64,000 nucleotides of DNA from Erythrocercus mccallii (taxonomy: Eukaryota; Chordata; Aves; Passeriformes; Dicruridae): NCBI GenBank assembly GCA_013397435.1, contig VZRG01000778.1, positions 248,001 through 312,000 on the forward strand. The letters run 5' to 3'. The notes under the pieces were generated by a model. The model ran no database searches and had not been told where the DNA came from. It saw only the letters and a list, made by a program, of their open reading frames with translations. How positions within the stretch are numbered: position 1 is the stretch's first letter; each line of letters begins with the position of its first letter. The translations under genes were made by a program, and so were the position numbers. This document shows positions 1 to 13,900 of the stretch, piece by piece.

Positions 1-3000
1 TTCCCAGGTGTATGTTAACTACTGGGTGCAAAATGTTGAAACGTACACCTGTGTTACCCAAGGGCTTAGGCATTTAGAGCTAAAACAGCAACATTTGAAA
101 CTTGGCAAGAAGTAGTAATTTGTAGGGCACAGAACACTGCACACCATGTCCCCAAACAGCAGCCCATATAAATAAAACCTATACCAAAAACTGGGGCCCC
201 AGCGGAGGTTTTCACAGCCTCAAGGAACGTATTTGAAATCCTTGGCTGTCCTTGACAGAAACAAATCCTTTGTTTCTATCATGACTCCTCATAAAGACAT
301 TCCTGAAAATGAATTTCAGAATCATCTCCTGATCTCTTAGGAAAAAAAAACGGCTCTATTATCTGTCCTTCCACAGGCAATCAACAAAATTGTTGCACAT
401 TAAGTGCTTTATTGCTTCATGACTAAAACTCTTCTTCCTTGCCTTCTCAAGATCCCCATACAAAATAAATGGTGACTATCAGGCATAGTCTTTGAAAACA
501 AAAGTAACTTCAGTAGGCAAGGCATGATCACTTCTATTAGCCTTTACTGTTATTTCAGTATCTTTTAATAGACATAATTTGTTAATTGATTAGAGACCCA
601 TGAACAGCTACAGAAAGCTTCACTCAACTACTTGGACTCAGTTCCTTGCCAAGAGAAAAGAGAACTGTGATTGAGGAGCAGGGAGTTCTCTAAGAGAGAA
701 GAATTTTTCCATGTATGAAATTATTGGAGTTTATGCTGTGCATCCTACTCTTTGTTTTCCTAAAAACAACATATTTTCCCTTTCTTGCACTAAATCATGC
801 ACACACTATGTGACCTGGCCTTCTTTTCAGGGAGCTGACTGCATTTGCATAAACAATAACAGTCTAATGTTTATCAAGTCATTAGTGCCTCATGAAAGCA
901 TACAGCTGTATAAAGAGTCTTTTTTCCTTAGAAAAATTCTAGTCTAAGTTATTAGAAAAGAAAGCAGTTGCATGACTATAGATCTCGGAGATTAAAGATC
1001 ATCATTGCACATAAAGCAATCTAAACATGGAGAATTTATGGAAAGAGACATTTTCACTGATTTGTTACTTGTTTCTTTCTGTACAAAAGTTATATTTACA
1101 TATGAATATAATTCTGGATCAGAAATAAAATTTTATCCATTATATTTTTAAGTGACATTATAAAATAGTAAACCAGTAGGAAATTCTCAAACCTATGCTT
1201 GCCTACAGCTTTTATAACAGTTTGGGCAAAAAAATCTACCTCTACATCTTGTCAGTGTTCCCTTAATTATTATATCCTTTTTATTCTAAAAACACTACCA
1301 TGGTAAAAGTGTCTAAAAGTCCTTAAATATAACAAATACAAAGGCTTATAACTGTATACAGATGCAAGTTACAGAACTTTTCCACAAACTTCACTCAAGA
1401 TATTTTGATTTTTCCTTCTGCAATTTTACACCCTGGTATTTCACTTTCCTGTTTAAGTTGTTAGTAAGGGTTGAAAAAGAGCTGAAAGCAAAATATGCCT
1501 CCCCTACCAATTCCCACTTTACTGTTGAAGGTCCCTGTCCTTTGAGTGCCTGGGAGGTGCTCCCATACACATTTCAAACACTAACCCATAAGATAGACAT
1601 GACAGTGAGACAGCTTTGGTGTCCATAAGGCCACTGCCAACAATCAAGTACCTCAGCATACTGCCCTGGCATTTCCAAGGCAACAGAAGCAGTTTGGGAT
1701 AGAATTTGGATCCTGCCAGGAAGAGACTGAGGCTGTAACTCAATCAAGTGCATGCCTCTAACATAACAAAAGGCAGGTGGAGTTAAAGCAACACAGAGCA
1801 AAGGCAGAGAAAGCAAATTCTATCCCGCCAGTACCCCAGAAGGATTCAGTGAAATGGGAAGTGGTCCTTTCTTACAGTTAAATAGAAAGGCTTCAAGCAT
1901 GTGCTAGAGGCGTGTATCAACTCCCCACACTTTCAGCTTTTTCCCTTTATCATCATGCAATAATATATGCAGTCCAGATTCTGATCCCCTTGCTGATACT
2001 GAATAGCATCCCTTGCTATGTCAATACAAAGAATTCAGTGTAATATACCTGCAGGTGAATATGCAGCCTCAGTGAATACTATATTGCTCTCCAAGCATTC
2101 AACTGGTATATAAATATTCTGGGATAAGTGCTGCAGCTTTTTACTTTGATTTAGCCATGTTACACTACAAAGGCTTCTTTTGATTTTAGTGGGGCTGCGC
2201 ATGGAGTGACACTTCAAAGTCAGAACAGTAGCAGCCAATCCAGTGCAATGAATACCTTGCAATCAAACAAATATATAACTTAAAATTCCTTGGTCTCCAG
2301 ACAGTATGGAAAGTTGTAAGATAAGTGGAAAACATGGCCTTTCTTCCCTTATTTTATGAAAGGCACTAAAGCCTCCTCTAACAGCAATGAGCCATTGCCA
2401 TAAATCTAAATGGAGAAAGCCTGTTCACTGAGCAAAGACAAAACAAGTTACTGTATATCACAGTAGAGGAAGGATCTAAAGATCAAAGGGTAAATACCAT
2501 TTCCTGCAATGTGTTTTTCCAGGATACAGCTTGTTCAGCTCCTAAGTTGTTCTACAGCAGAGAAAAAAAATATGAAAGGGTGGGAGAAGTGCATGTTTAG
2601 GCTCTAGTAGATAAACATCCAGATACCAAAAATAGAGCAGTGCTTGTTTAATAGAAACAATGTATCTAGTCATATGAAATCACCCCTTTATCATTATATA
2701 TTTTTCCTCTCTAGCATTTAGCTTGATATATTCTTTTCTCATGTTCAAGGGATCTTTAAGATCCCCCGAATCTGAACAAACAAAAAGTGTGGCTCTGGAC
2801 TCTAACTCCTAACATCATGCCTGGTTTTGCTGTGGAGAGCAGTGCTCACTTGATGGCTCCTGATGGCCTGTGGATAAAGGCCATTTCACCACTATTTGTA
2901 GCACGGCATATAGTTCTCTCCTTAAATATAGGAAATATCCTGTACAACATTATATGAGGTACAGAGAAAACACATCACAAAAAAACCCCCCAGCTACAAA

Positions 3001-5885
3001 CACAAAAGTGATTGCAATTTTCTAAGAGCTTTCTGAAAGGCTTCAAATTCCAGCTCTCAAAGTTACCAAAGTAAAGACTTTCTCCTCACTGCATTATATC
3101 CTTTACATTACAATGCTGCAAGATTTTCCCAAGAGATTGTAACAGAGTGACTGGAAATACGATGGATTCTCACAAAAACACTGTGATAGGGAAAGCAACA
3201 GAAGTGATCTACAGTCCTTCTCACACAGTGAACCACTCAGAAACACCTCCCAGTACTGTTGCTCTGAGGGACAGAGACGCTTCTCCCTTGCAAAGAGAAA
3301 AGATAGAGTAGGGGTAGATGTGCTGCCATGTGAGATGACTGAATGCCACCCTTAACAGCGCTGGCTTTCAGCACACGAACAGGCAGGTGCTACAACAGCT
3401 TGAGGCCAGGCAGCCAGACCCCCTTGCACAGCGCCACATCAGCAGTGTCGGGGACAGCCCTGAGCAAGGGCTCCCAGGCAGCTCATCTCGGGCAGTGCTG
3501 AGGGGCCAGGAGGCAAAAGCCATTTTTGAATTTCTGCTAGGACTACATAAACTGTTCTACTCATCAGATGAGCACAATTCAGCAGTGAGAAAGAAGATCT
3601 CAGCTCAAAGACAGAAGATCAAGCAAATTAATCATGGAAACTGGTGTTACTAGCCCACTCAGGTGAGGTCTACAGTCTAAGAAATACACATAGTCCTGCA
3701 AAAGCCAGTCATAGTGTCTCTCTAAAAAAAAAAAAACCAACCAAAAACCACAACGATTAAAGCAGTCTTGCATTCCTCCTTTTCTATTTCTGTCCCCCCC
3801 AGGAGGGAGAAACTGAATCTGCCCTGCCCTCCTAACACCAAACAATCAGAATGGGCCACAGCTTGTGCTGGGTTGAGGCACACCCAGCAGTGTTGGTCAC
3901 AGTTCAGAAGTCACCCTGGCAGCCACATCCCACCTGACAGACAGATACCCCTGTGAGCATAGAGAAAATAATTCTTGCCATGTGGTAAGTGTGCATGAAG
4001 TCTAATTTCCCAAATGGTGACAACCACAGCCAGCCCAGAGCAAAGACACTTCTTGGTTTGTTTTTACCCCAAAGCAAGAACCTGAAGTCTTTCGATTTGT
4101 TTTCCCCTGACAACTAGGGACAGCACCCCTTTTGTTCTAGAAGCCAAGGGCAGATTTGTTTTGCATTCCCCTGACAACCAAAGCTCTATGGCAGGTTTTC
4201 TTGACCCAAGAAACAAATTACTTATTTACTTTAGTGAAGAGAGACAGCTTCAGGTGTGCCCCAGGAGGAGATACCCCTTGGTTTTGGAAAACAGTTAAGG
4301 ATAGAATTTACCCTCATTTGTCAGAGTAGCTAGCAGTGGTAGGGACCTCTTCTTGTCTGTTCTTCACTTTATCAACTGTCCAAAGACTTAGGTACATCAA
4401 GAAGCTTTCTAAGTGCTCTCCGGAGAGTCCTTGCAGGCAGCCAGTGCAGCTGCAAGGCTGCAGCTCTCCTGTCCCTGTCCTGTAGTCACAGCCAACAAAG
4501 AACAGGAGGTCTCTGCACCACCCCTACTTTCAGCAGCCCATAAACTGATGAGCCATTTCTTTCTGTCCAGGTAACATGTCTCTGCCTCTAGAAGCATAAA
4601 TGCATCCCTCAGACTTCATTGATAATGTTAATGAAGATCAACTGACTTCACAATTAGCCTTCCTCTATCTTCAAGTCACCTTGTACCAGTATCTGTAAAT
4701 ACAATCTATGCAGGAACCAATGTGCCTTCTTAGCTTTATAGCAGCTTTCCATCCACTGATTTGCATGCAAAGATTTTGTTTTAAAAGGTCAAAAATAAAA
4801 CACAAAAAACAGGTGAAATTGAAGCTATATTGAAATGACATCAAGTAAATGAAAATTAGTAAAACACAATGACATAGTACATTGACATTAAGGTGTCTTT
4901 TTAAAATATCACAGCTACAATTAGTTTTGGCACTGGTTCTCGGTATGAAGCCACAGTTTCTCCTTGGCTTTATTTTTAGTGTCTTTTCTGAGCATCAAAC
5001 AATTCAACTAACCACTTAACTCTAAGCATGTGAGTAGGCTCACCAAAATGAAAGTGAAATGCTTTCTGAATGTGAATTATCCTTAGTTCTTCAAAAGCCA
5101 TTCAAATTGTATTTAATGTAGAGAACTTTTGAACCTGCAAAAATCTAAAAGTAAACAGTTTACTATCAGAGTTTATAGCAAGCACTTCAACTAGGCAATA
5201 ATGTTGACACTCATTGGCTTAGCTCTTTATTTTATAGAGAAAATGTAGAGAAAAGCTCCCTCCATTTACCAATCCTTTGGGAGACTTTCATTACTGGTCT
5301 TATATAACAGCAATTGAAGATAGAAACAAAATATTATTTAACAAGGTCTTATATGACAACATAAAGAGTGACTGCTAGCTGAGTGTTGATCCAGACATGT
5401 TTCTGCCAAGGTCACTTCCCTTCCAAAATACACATCCAATAACCTTACATAAATTTTATTTTTAATGAATAACCACTAAATGATTGCATAAACAGAGTAA
5501 ACTGTGGGTAACTGTAGGTTATAATGAATATCTGTTGTAGCAACATTAACCAACACCTCGCACAGGCTGACTGCAAGACAGTGTCACCATCACCAGCCTG
5601 CTGGTTGGTGGCAAACCAAGTTATGTTGGAACACATCAGTGGTTTCCCTTGCTGAGAAACCTACATCCTTGCAACATCAGCTTTCTCACTCTGGAAGCAT
5701 CCCTCATATTTTTCCTTTTCAGACATTTGGCTTTGGAAAGCTTAGAATTTATAAAGGAATAGTCACTGACTTGGAAAGTCACTGTGGCAAGACTTCCCTA
5801 TACCCTGCCCGAAACATAAACATGCTTATGTGGAGGACGTGTGGTCTAAAGTCTGAAATAGGAGTCTGAGATTAAAAAAAGTCGG
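1..5885. other. Intergenic or intronic sequence, no supported gene
   Basis: AT-rich vertebrate non-coding sequence. Open frames here are shorter than about 90 codons and none looks like a known domain. One CAG|GTGAGG donor-like site at 3661-3668 follows a plausible acceptor at 3540, but all three frames of the implied 122-nt exon contain stops, so it would be non-coding at best. The part around 3360-3500 is mildly GC-rich but not a CpG island. Confidence 0.6.
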
Positions 5886-6015
5886 CTACCAGCTCCTTGC
5901 GTGACCTTGGACAAGACTTTCAACACCCTTATCCTTCAGTTCCCTAACTGTGTACCTAAGAGAGGGATGCAGAGGGCTTTGTGAAGGTTATTGATTGATT
6001 GCTGTTTGCAAAGCC
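5886..6015 (+). repeat. MIR-like SINE relic (CORE-SINE)
   Basis: The segment follows the MIR core as I know it. It has 'GTGACCTTGGACAAGACTTT' where MIR has a G(T)GTGACCTTGGGCAAG stretch. Next comes a degraded pyrimidine-rich part corresponding to CTCAGTTTCC, and then 'GTGAAGGTTATTGATTGATT', matching the region after the core. The tRNA-derived head is missing or unreadable. It is strongly diverged, as expected for an ancient amniote element in a bird. The call rests on remembered consensus, not an alignment. Confidence 0.55.
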
Positions 6016-7855
6016 TGCCGAGGTGCCACTGGGAAAAAGCTTTAAACTGTATGTGTTTAAGGGATCGATGCATGTTATTACATTATTATTGAAATAATGG
6101 TAAATACATTGTACCAAAAAAATTAGGAGAAAGGAACAGAAAAACAGTTGTATGCCAGCCTGCAAAAGAGGAATTCATTTGGTACGTGACATCTGATCTC
6201 GTAGCAGCAAAAAGAGCACAAGAAGAACCTTTTCTAAGAAGGAGTTTGATGCCAAGGGCACTCAGCACCACCCAGAATTCAGCACCCTCACTTGTCTCAA
6301 GGACTTATTTCGGAGCCATCCATTTAAATATTCACAGTGGTGACCATTCATGCAATTTTCTTCAAAAAGCTGCCTTGTAATTTTTTTGTTACAAGATCCT
6401 TTTTATTTCTATGCTTTCTTCAGCCACACGTATATTTAGCTAAATTCTGATTTCCCACCCATGCAAATGCAAGGGACATTTTACACTTTTCTTAAGTACT
6501 GACACATTTACGACTGTAATTTCTCTAAAATGTCATTCAGACAAGATTGATTATTTGCTGCATAGTGAGTAGAGGAAAGAAAGAAAGGAGCTGTCAAGCA
6601 TTCTTGCTTTTCTCTTTGGGGTGGAAAAATAAGCTTATCTTTAGAAAGACAGATCCTTTTATTAAAGGATGAAATGAGCACTGAGCAAATACTATGAGGA
6701 ATTCCAGTTATGCTGATACTAATAGAAGAAATAGTTAAGATGGCAGAAAAAAAATCTTGTGCATTCAAAGACTTCAAATGCATTTTTACTAGGTGGGTCT
6801 TGACCTGGTAAGACTCCATTAATTTCCTAGGGCTTGCAGTTGCATGTGGTCCCCTCTGCATCATGCACTTAACCCCCTGCCTCTCCCCCAAAAACATTAC
6901 TGACCATGTTTTCACTAGTTTATTCCACTTCTCAATCTTCCTTCTATGTCTTATAATAGTCATTCTTACCTCCCTATGAAATTCTCCACTGGAAATTGTC
7001 AGTATACTCTATCAACTTTTTTTTACTGGTGTACTGTAGAATTATTATATAATCAAGATTTGCAACAAGCTGCACAGAATACAAAAGGGCCTTTTCTCAA
7101 ATATATCTCTCTCAAAAACAAGTAACAAATCAATCCACCTCTCTTCCTCACAACTCAAATATCTGCAATAACTGTTTAAGCAGATTAACAAGATTCCTTT
7201 AATTTTTACTGCTCTAATCCTTGTAAAATATTGGGCAAGGACCAGGTTCTGATACCTTTATTGACAGAAAATCTCATGCAAATATGGAAATCTGAAAATC
7301 TTCAAACTGACTTTGACAACTTGTAAAGGCTATTAAATTAACCAAAGATATCTGTGAACAACAAACCAAAATCCCAACAAATGGTTCAACACGTTTGCCA
7401 GTGCTGTTAGAAGTGTGCATTTATGTACCTACAGTACAACATGCATTTAGTGTAATTTGACACTGGAAAAACTGCTACCTGGTAAAGCAATGTCCAAGTT
7501 TCAGGACAGTTTTGAAAACATTTCTTTTCCACAGCAGCTCTCAGAGTCAAGCTCCTCCAGCCCCCCTGGCTGCAGCACACCTGACCAGCTCTCACAGCTG
7601 CTTTCAATCCCCAAATTAGAACACAGGTGGAGCTTGAGGCACTATAGCAAATCTTTCCAAACATTACAACCTGTATGGGTTTCAAACACTGCCACTGGTC
7701 CCAGAGATGGCTGTTAAAAGTACTAAGGATTGGGAAAAGGTTCTTGAAGGAACAAGGGAGGACATTCACTTTAGAAGACTATTTTTCACTCTGTATGTTG
7801 TTCAATCAGAACAAAAACTTCCAAGTCTCAATGTGTAGTAAGCATTATACAGAGG
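6016..7855. other. Non-coding stretch with one isolated long ORF
   Basis: AT-rich sequence apart from the 151-codon reading frame on the - strand described separately. No recognisable repeat or RNA gene was seen. Confidence 0.5.
6508..6963 (-). CDS. Unassigned 151-codon ORF, probably chance
   Basis: An uninterrupted frame with a true ATG at 6963 runs to a stop at 6508. The predicted product starts MTIIRHRRKIEKWNKLVK, is basic at its N-terminus, and has a Ser/Ile-rich hydrophobic stretch near residues 70-100. I recognise no domain. A rough estimate from base composition is that an ORF this long is expected about 0.4 times by chance in a window of this size. Just upstream of the ATG is a donor-like GGGAG|GTAAGA on the same strand, and its implied exon has a stop close to its end. 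No promoter or neighbouring exon supports transcription. Confidence 0.12.
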   Translation of the reverse strand: MTIIRHRRKIEKWNKLVKTWSVMFLGERQGVKCMMQRGPHATASPRKLMESYQVKTHLVKMHLKSLNAQDFFSAILTISSISISITGIPHSICSVLISSFNKRICLSKDKLIFPPQREKQECLTAPFFLSSTHYAANNQSCLNDILEKLQS

Positions 7856-7988
7856 AAAAGGAGAAGATATGAGAGCTTAACTCCAGGCTACTTCGAGGTA
7901 ATTTCATACCAAAGTAAGCCAAAAGAAGAAGATATGAGAGCTTAACTCCAGGCTACTTCGAGGTAATTTCATACCAAAGTAAGCCAAA
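7856..7988 (+). repeat. Perfect-looking 65-bp tandem duplication
   Basis: Two head-to-tail copies of a 65-bp unit occupy 7856-7920 and 7921-7985, and the match runs three bases further (7986-7988). Compared base by base they differ at a single site (G at 7861 against A at 7926). The unit contains GAGAGCTTAACTCCAGGCTA and ends TAAGCC. Such high identity in otherwise unique sequence means a recent duplication. It could be polymorphic in the species, or an assembly error. Confidence 0.95.
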
Positions 7989-10900
7989 CAGAGCAATCTC
8001 CATGGAAGGCCAGAGTTTATCACAGGTTGTGGTTTGGCCCAGTTGGCTGACATTTTAACTCTCCATTCTGAGCCTGAAACTTGGCAGATAACACAAGTTT
8101 CTTTCCTCTGTGAGGTATCCCATTTTCATCCTGAGCATCCAAACAATTTGGCCTAAAGATCACTTCTGCTGTATGATGTGAACTAATCTAACAAGATAAA
8201 TTACAAACAAACAAATAAAAGGTTTCAAATTAGATATGATATGAAAACGGTGCTGAAGCTGACTCACCACAAACGTTCCCCTCACAAAAAAAAATTGCTT
8301 CCTACCCCAGCAGCAGGTATGAAGCAGACAAAGCACTGCAGAAGCCCTACCTGAGGAAAGGGAGAGTTTGGGTTTAAATAGGTCTCCTGAGCCCCCCAGG
8401 TGGGGCTCATCAGGCAATCAAGGCTCCCAGGCCTCGCCCTTTGCAAACTGTCAGCAGGACTTGAGAAAGCAGTGTGAAACAAGGGCTGAGCCCCACGTTC
8501 AGCTCTCCTCTCAGAGATTCCCTCCACTCCCAGTTTTAAAACATTCTTTCCCTCTTATTTCCAACAGCCTTGCAATTATGCCCAGTTTTGTAGGTATTGT
8601 TTTAAACCTGACACTAACACATGACTTTGATGCTGAACACAGAGTCAGTTAAAAAGAAAAAAAGTGGGGAGATGGAAAATACCTGTTTGGTTATAAAGTG
8701 CATCCCACATCAATGGAGAGTTACTCCCAAGATTTTCTGTCCTTTGGAACCATTCAGGTAATGAGACTCACCAAATCCCTTCTCAAAGTGTTTCCTGATA
8801 GTCAATTCCTTTTTTTTTTCCTCAATTTCACAAAGGATGAATTTAGTCATAATAATAGTCATAACCCTTCAGCCATTCAAAAGTCCTCTCTCTTCTTAAT
8901 ATGTGGACCTCTGCAGTATGCTAGACAGTTCACATATCCTCTTTAGTCATTGTTTCCTCATTCAGATATTTCTTTTGGAAAATAAATTTGGCAGAGAGCA
9001 GAAGACAGCTCTATTACCATCAATCCTCCAGTGACTGCAACTGGAAAAAGAAAAGCTCCTTAGTTAAGTATTTCAGTGTGCAAATAACACATTTTGGAGT
9101 TAACACCAATCCCCAGAGTGGTAATTCTCAGAAGCTCTGTACATGGAAATCTCACTTCAGGACAGAGAAGGAGCTTTAACCAGCTAAGGAATTGAGGAGG
9201 AAGATAGTGTTTTCTCATAACTAAAGCACAAGTTGGCTTGGACATGAAACTACTGTGTGGTCTCCTGTGCCTTTGTTTCCCTATTTATAAAACACATTTA
9301 TGGGAATTTGGCTTCTTTTTTCTGTCTTCGTTTTTCTTATGAGTCTCAGATTTCAACCATGGGGCAAGCAAAATTTTGGGGGAAAAGGATACCAGAAAGT
9401 CCAAAATTCCTTAAGCCCTAAAAGCGCCAGCACATGCATCACAGATACAATAGGTCAGATACTGAAGGAATTAAAAATATCATCATTCTCACTTGATGAG
9501 GAAGAAGCCAAACACTTCCCAAACTCATGGAAGAAGGTCTGTCAAAAGTCTGTAGGGAGGTGCTAATATTCCAGTGTTGAATGGGAAGCAAACAGAATGA
9601 AACCTGGCAAATGATGTAATGGACTGTTACCTTTCTCTCCATCCAGCACAGGAGCACTAATGTAAGTGGTAGCTGGGCTGTGAGTGGAGTACCTCATTTG
9701 GAATCACTCCTGATACAAATTTCAGCACCACTGTGCTAGGCTGGTATGACACCAACAGACCAGTTTAGAGATGAGAACCAGCATTTAGTTTCCCTAAACA
9801 CCTCCAGCAACCACAACCCTCACCAGAACTGAAACCCCAGGGTAAATTTTGTACTGAGTTTGCAGCACCCATGCCTGCTCACTCATCACTCACTTCAGAT
9901 GGCATCTACCAAGCACCTCGGTCAGCAGCAGTACACAAAACCAGCTGCAGGGGTTTGTCATGACACAAATTACACAGTGAGAGCTGGATGAACTGCAAGA
10001 AATTGCAGCTGGATTTTCAAAGCTGCATGGGAAGAAAACCAGAACAACTTTCTGTAAGCCAAAGGAAGATTTCTCCACTCTCTATTTTCTAGGGCTAAAA
10101 AACTAGAATAGAAATTAGTTTTGACCAAGATGAACCTAATGAGATAAAGGCACAGGGCCATACCATCCACTGACTTCAGTCTGCTTCTTGAGTTCCTGCT
10201 CCTGGTTGCTCACAGCTGAAAATAGGTGCCAAAATGTTTTTTAAGGAACCAAGAACTCTATGACAGAACTGCATAAGGCAAATTTACTGCCCAAAGAAGA
10301 TGGTCCTTGCTTGAGAAAGTACTTCAGAAAAGAGAATTTTTTCCTTGACTGCCTCAGCTCCCAAATAGTTTTGGTTCAGCCAGTCTTTTCTAAGCCTACA
10401 CTTGTTTGATTAGAGCAGTATAAGGAAATCTGGCAGATCCACACCTGATGATCTTACTGATAGTCTTTGTATGAGTTAGTACAGTGCCCATAATCTGAGT
10501 TCCTCTGCAGGGTATTTCCTATCACTACTGAACCATCTAATGCCATACAATGATAGCTAAGTTGGAGCCACGTGCTCAATACAGTCTCCTGAAACACACA
10601 ACAGTGACCCCTTTTCCTGTGTTATTTTGCTACCTTCTTTACTGCATTCTCTAAGGGTCTAGGCTTGATTTTGCAGGAGTACACAATTATAAGGGTGAGC
10701 TGGACAAAAATCTCTAATCTTTGTCTGTTCAGTTCATAAACTATCATGTGAGAACTTAGCAACAATTGCCTTCTCTACCAAAAGGACTTTCAAGTTTAAT
10801 TCAACTTTGCCTGATCAGCCTGAAACTCAATAGCAGCCTGCTATGAAGAACAATTGTAAAATCTCTACCCACACTTCATCTGTCAAAAATATTATTATCC

Positions 10901-13900
10901 CATAAGTTTATGTTAATACCCATTTATTTATGGAAAAAGGAGGAAAACCACAAAGAGTGTCCCTCACCTTTTGATAGATTTACAATGGGAAACTGAGTTT
11001 GTTCTTCAAAGTTATGTGTAGGAAGAAATTCATCTGTCTCTGCTCTGAAATGGAAGCACACATGATTACCAGTCTAATCAATCTTGCCTCTTGTACTTAT
11101 CTAGTTTGGTGTGGTTTGTGTTTGCGTGATATTCTTTTCATTATAAGGCTCCTATGTGTAGTCAAAACCAGTTCATCATCACACACAAAACAATCAATAG
11201 CTTGTGTAAAGAGGTAGCAATGTTATTACTGCCCAGTGACCAGTAATACTGAGTGAACAAGGTGCAGATTCCTACAAATTCCTCCATGAAACCAGCTAGA
11301 TTTACAAGCATGAAACTACAGTGGTAAGATCCTCTGAACTTGTAAGTCAGAGAGTTTGCCGAAATTATTCCAGTTCATAGTATGGCAATTCTTGGCACAC
11401 AGAACAGGCCATAGGTTTTCTATATACACCTCCCTGTCCTACCATATGCATAAAAGATGCTGTAATGTGTGCCATCAGTACTAAAGGACTATTATATAAA
11501 TTCTATATAAATATATTTCTACTGCCATTAGTAGAACCACGACAACAGAAAACAAGCATAACAAAGACAAATTAAGTGCCATATGGACATACAAGATTTC
11601 AAAGAAAATTAGCCTTTCCATCTAGACAAGATAACTGACTCATCCATAAAGACATTATGTACTGAAAGTAATAATTTTAATGAAGAAAGGAAGAATAAGC
11701 CTTTACACTAGAACTGAAAACAAACCGTAGTGAAAGTGGTAAATTGAGCCAATAAAGTCCAGCAAAAACATGAATCATCCAACCCAACAGAAAATATTTG
11801 AAAAATACTGAGTGGGAAAATGCCAGAGAGACCATGATGAGACAAAGTAAACATGTCATGTAGAACAGATGCTGCAAAACAAGCACAATGGCAAAAAGTA
11901 ATTATATGTTAATCAAAGTCTCAAGAGAAAAAAAATCAATATATTGGCAAGCATCAAAACAGATGCATCTGGTTTTGAACAACAGAATTTGCACAAAGCC
12001 CACCTGCAAATCCAGCCACAGAGGAGATGCAGGTACAACTTTTGCCAGTAATTCCTATATAGATTTCTCTAGCTTGCTGTCTAACACAGTTGAGTATTTG
12101 AATTAATGAATGAAAACATTCACCTATTCATAAATAATTTCCAGGTACATAACTTCTGCCAATCTTTGTATCAGAAGGGGACTGATAAACTTCACCTTAC
12201 CACTCTATACTTCCTAATTAAGAAAACCAAAGTTAGCTGCCTAGACCACAGTTAGTCTTCAATCTTCATGTGTTTGAAGAGGTTAGCAATGTTAAGCATG
12301 CACAACCAAGGGAAAATTCTTGTCCAGTAATAGATGAGACCTAATCCATGAGGCCTGAGTAGTACATATTTAAGTCAGGAATTACCATTCAACATGAGTA
12401 ATGCCCCAAAAATGGAATCTCAGAAGAGAAAAGCATTAGAACAGTGCAAAATATTCCCAGTTCAGTTAAAGATGTTAACAAGTATATATATAAATATGAA
12501 TTTTCAGGGGGTCTGATATTTAAAACCACATTCAGAGGGTTATAGTTATCTATAACCTATAGTTGTCTATGATTATGAAACACAGAGAAAGCAAAATTGT
12601 AGTTCAGCAGGGCTAACTCATTTCATTCTTTTGTTTCTAGAACCAGAAATTGGACTAGCCTTTAGCACTGATGCAACACTAGAATTTTAACCTGAGGGAA
12701 ATAAATTTTCATTTTGATACTTCTGCTGTAATGATTATTTACCCTAAACTACAAATAACAAAGTCGAAGTCTCCACAAACAGAAATACAGAAAACTGAGG
12801 TCTGACCTCTCTTCCCTGAGAGCCTGAAAAATAATTTTCTTCCTAAAACTGATTAATTTTTATAAGAAACAATTATGAGAGAGTTGTAATCAAGCAGAAG
12901 CAGAATATACACAGTAGACAATTCCCACCAGGAATTAATGTTCCTCAGAAAGTAGAAAGAATTTTTTATTTCCTGTTTTTTCTGCTATTAGAATTCAGTC
13001 TCCCTCTCTTGTTCAGCAACCATAGAAAAGTGGCTTTTGCTCAGCTTTACATTCAGCATGGCACAGGCTCAGCCAATAAATGCAGAACGTACATCTCAGA
13101 GTAAGAACACAGCAGAAGACAACTATGGATGGCTCAGAAGAGGAGGGGGGAGAAGACTGGGCCAAACATGGCTGGCCTAAAGACTGATTCTGACCTCTCA
13201 CCATAATGGATTTTGAATACTACTAAGGGTGAAGCTAAGCAATGCACACAGCTGGAGGAAACAGCATCATGTGACCACACGTATGCTCTCTTCACATACA
13301 TGTACTTATTGGCACACATACCAACATCTTTAGAGGAAGCATTCACGTGAACAGGATTTCATTAATGTTCTAAGCCATCTTTAGCCAAATTTTCTCAATG
13401 TTAAAAAAAAGAAACAGCCAAGAAGCTGTAAATCTGTCAGAGAAACCTGTAAAAAACCAGAATCAACCCAGTAAAACAGCTAACTTTGATGTATTCAAGT
13501 GCTTTGCTGAATTAAGTTGGAAGAAAGTGCTTATGAAGCTTTCAGCTCTATTCTGCTACTTTTAAATGTTGTGCTTGCAACTGATTGGCATTTGAAGCAT
13601 CAGATCCCTATTCACACATAATATTATAAGTCACCTGGTAAAACACAAATAAAACTAATTACATGTCATAGCTAATTTATTTAGACACTTCTTGTAAGCT
13701 AAATGAAAGAACACCTCTAGTGTGTGAACTTGTACATGAAAAGCCATCCCTCTGCAATAAAACATTTTTTTTAACCTCCTGAGCTGGACCCAGCTGCTTT
13801 TCATACATCTATAACAAACTTTGTGCCAAATGAACTGCTTATATATTTTTCTAAACAAGCCCCACTTTACTTTTTCCAATCAGTCCAGACAGATGGCAAG

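Noticed and set aside
3541..3662. A + strand exon candidate with a CAG|GTGAGG donor
   Set aside because: Stops in all three frames.
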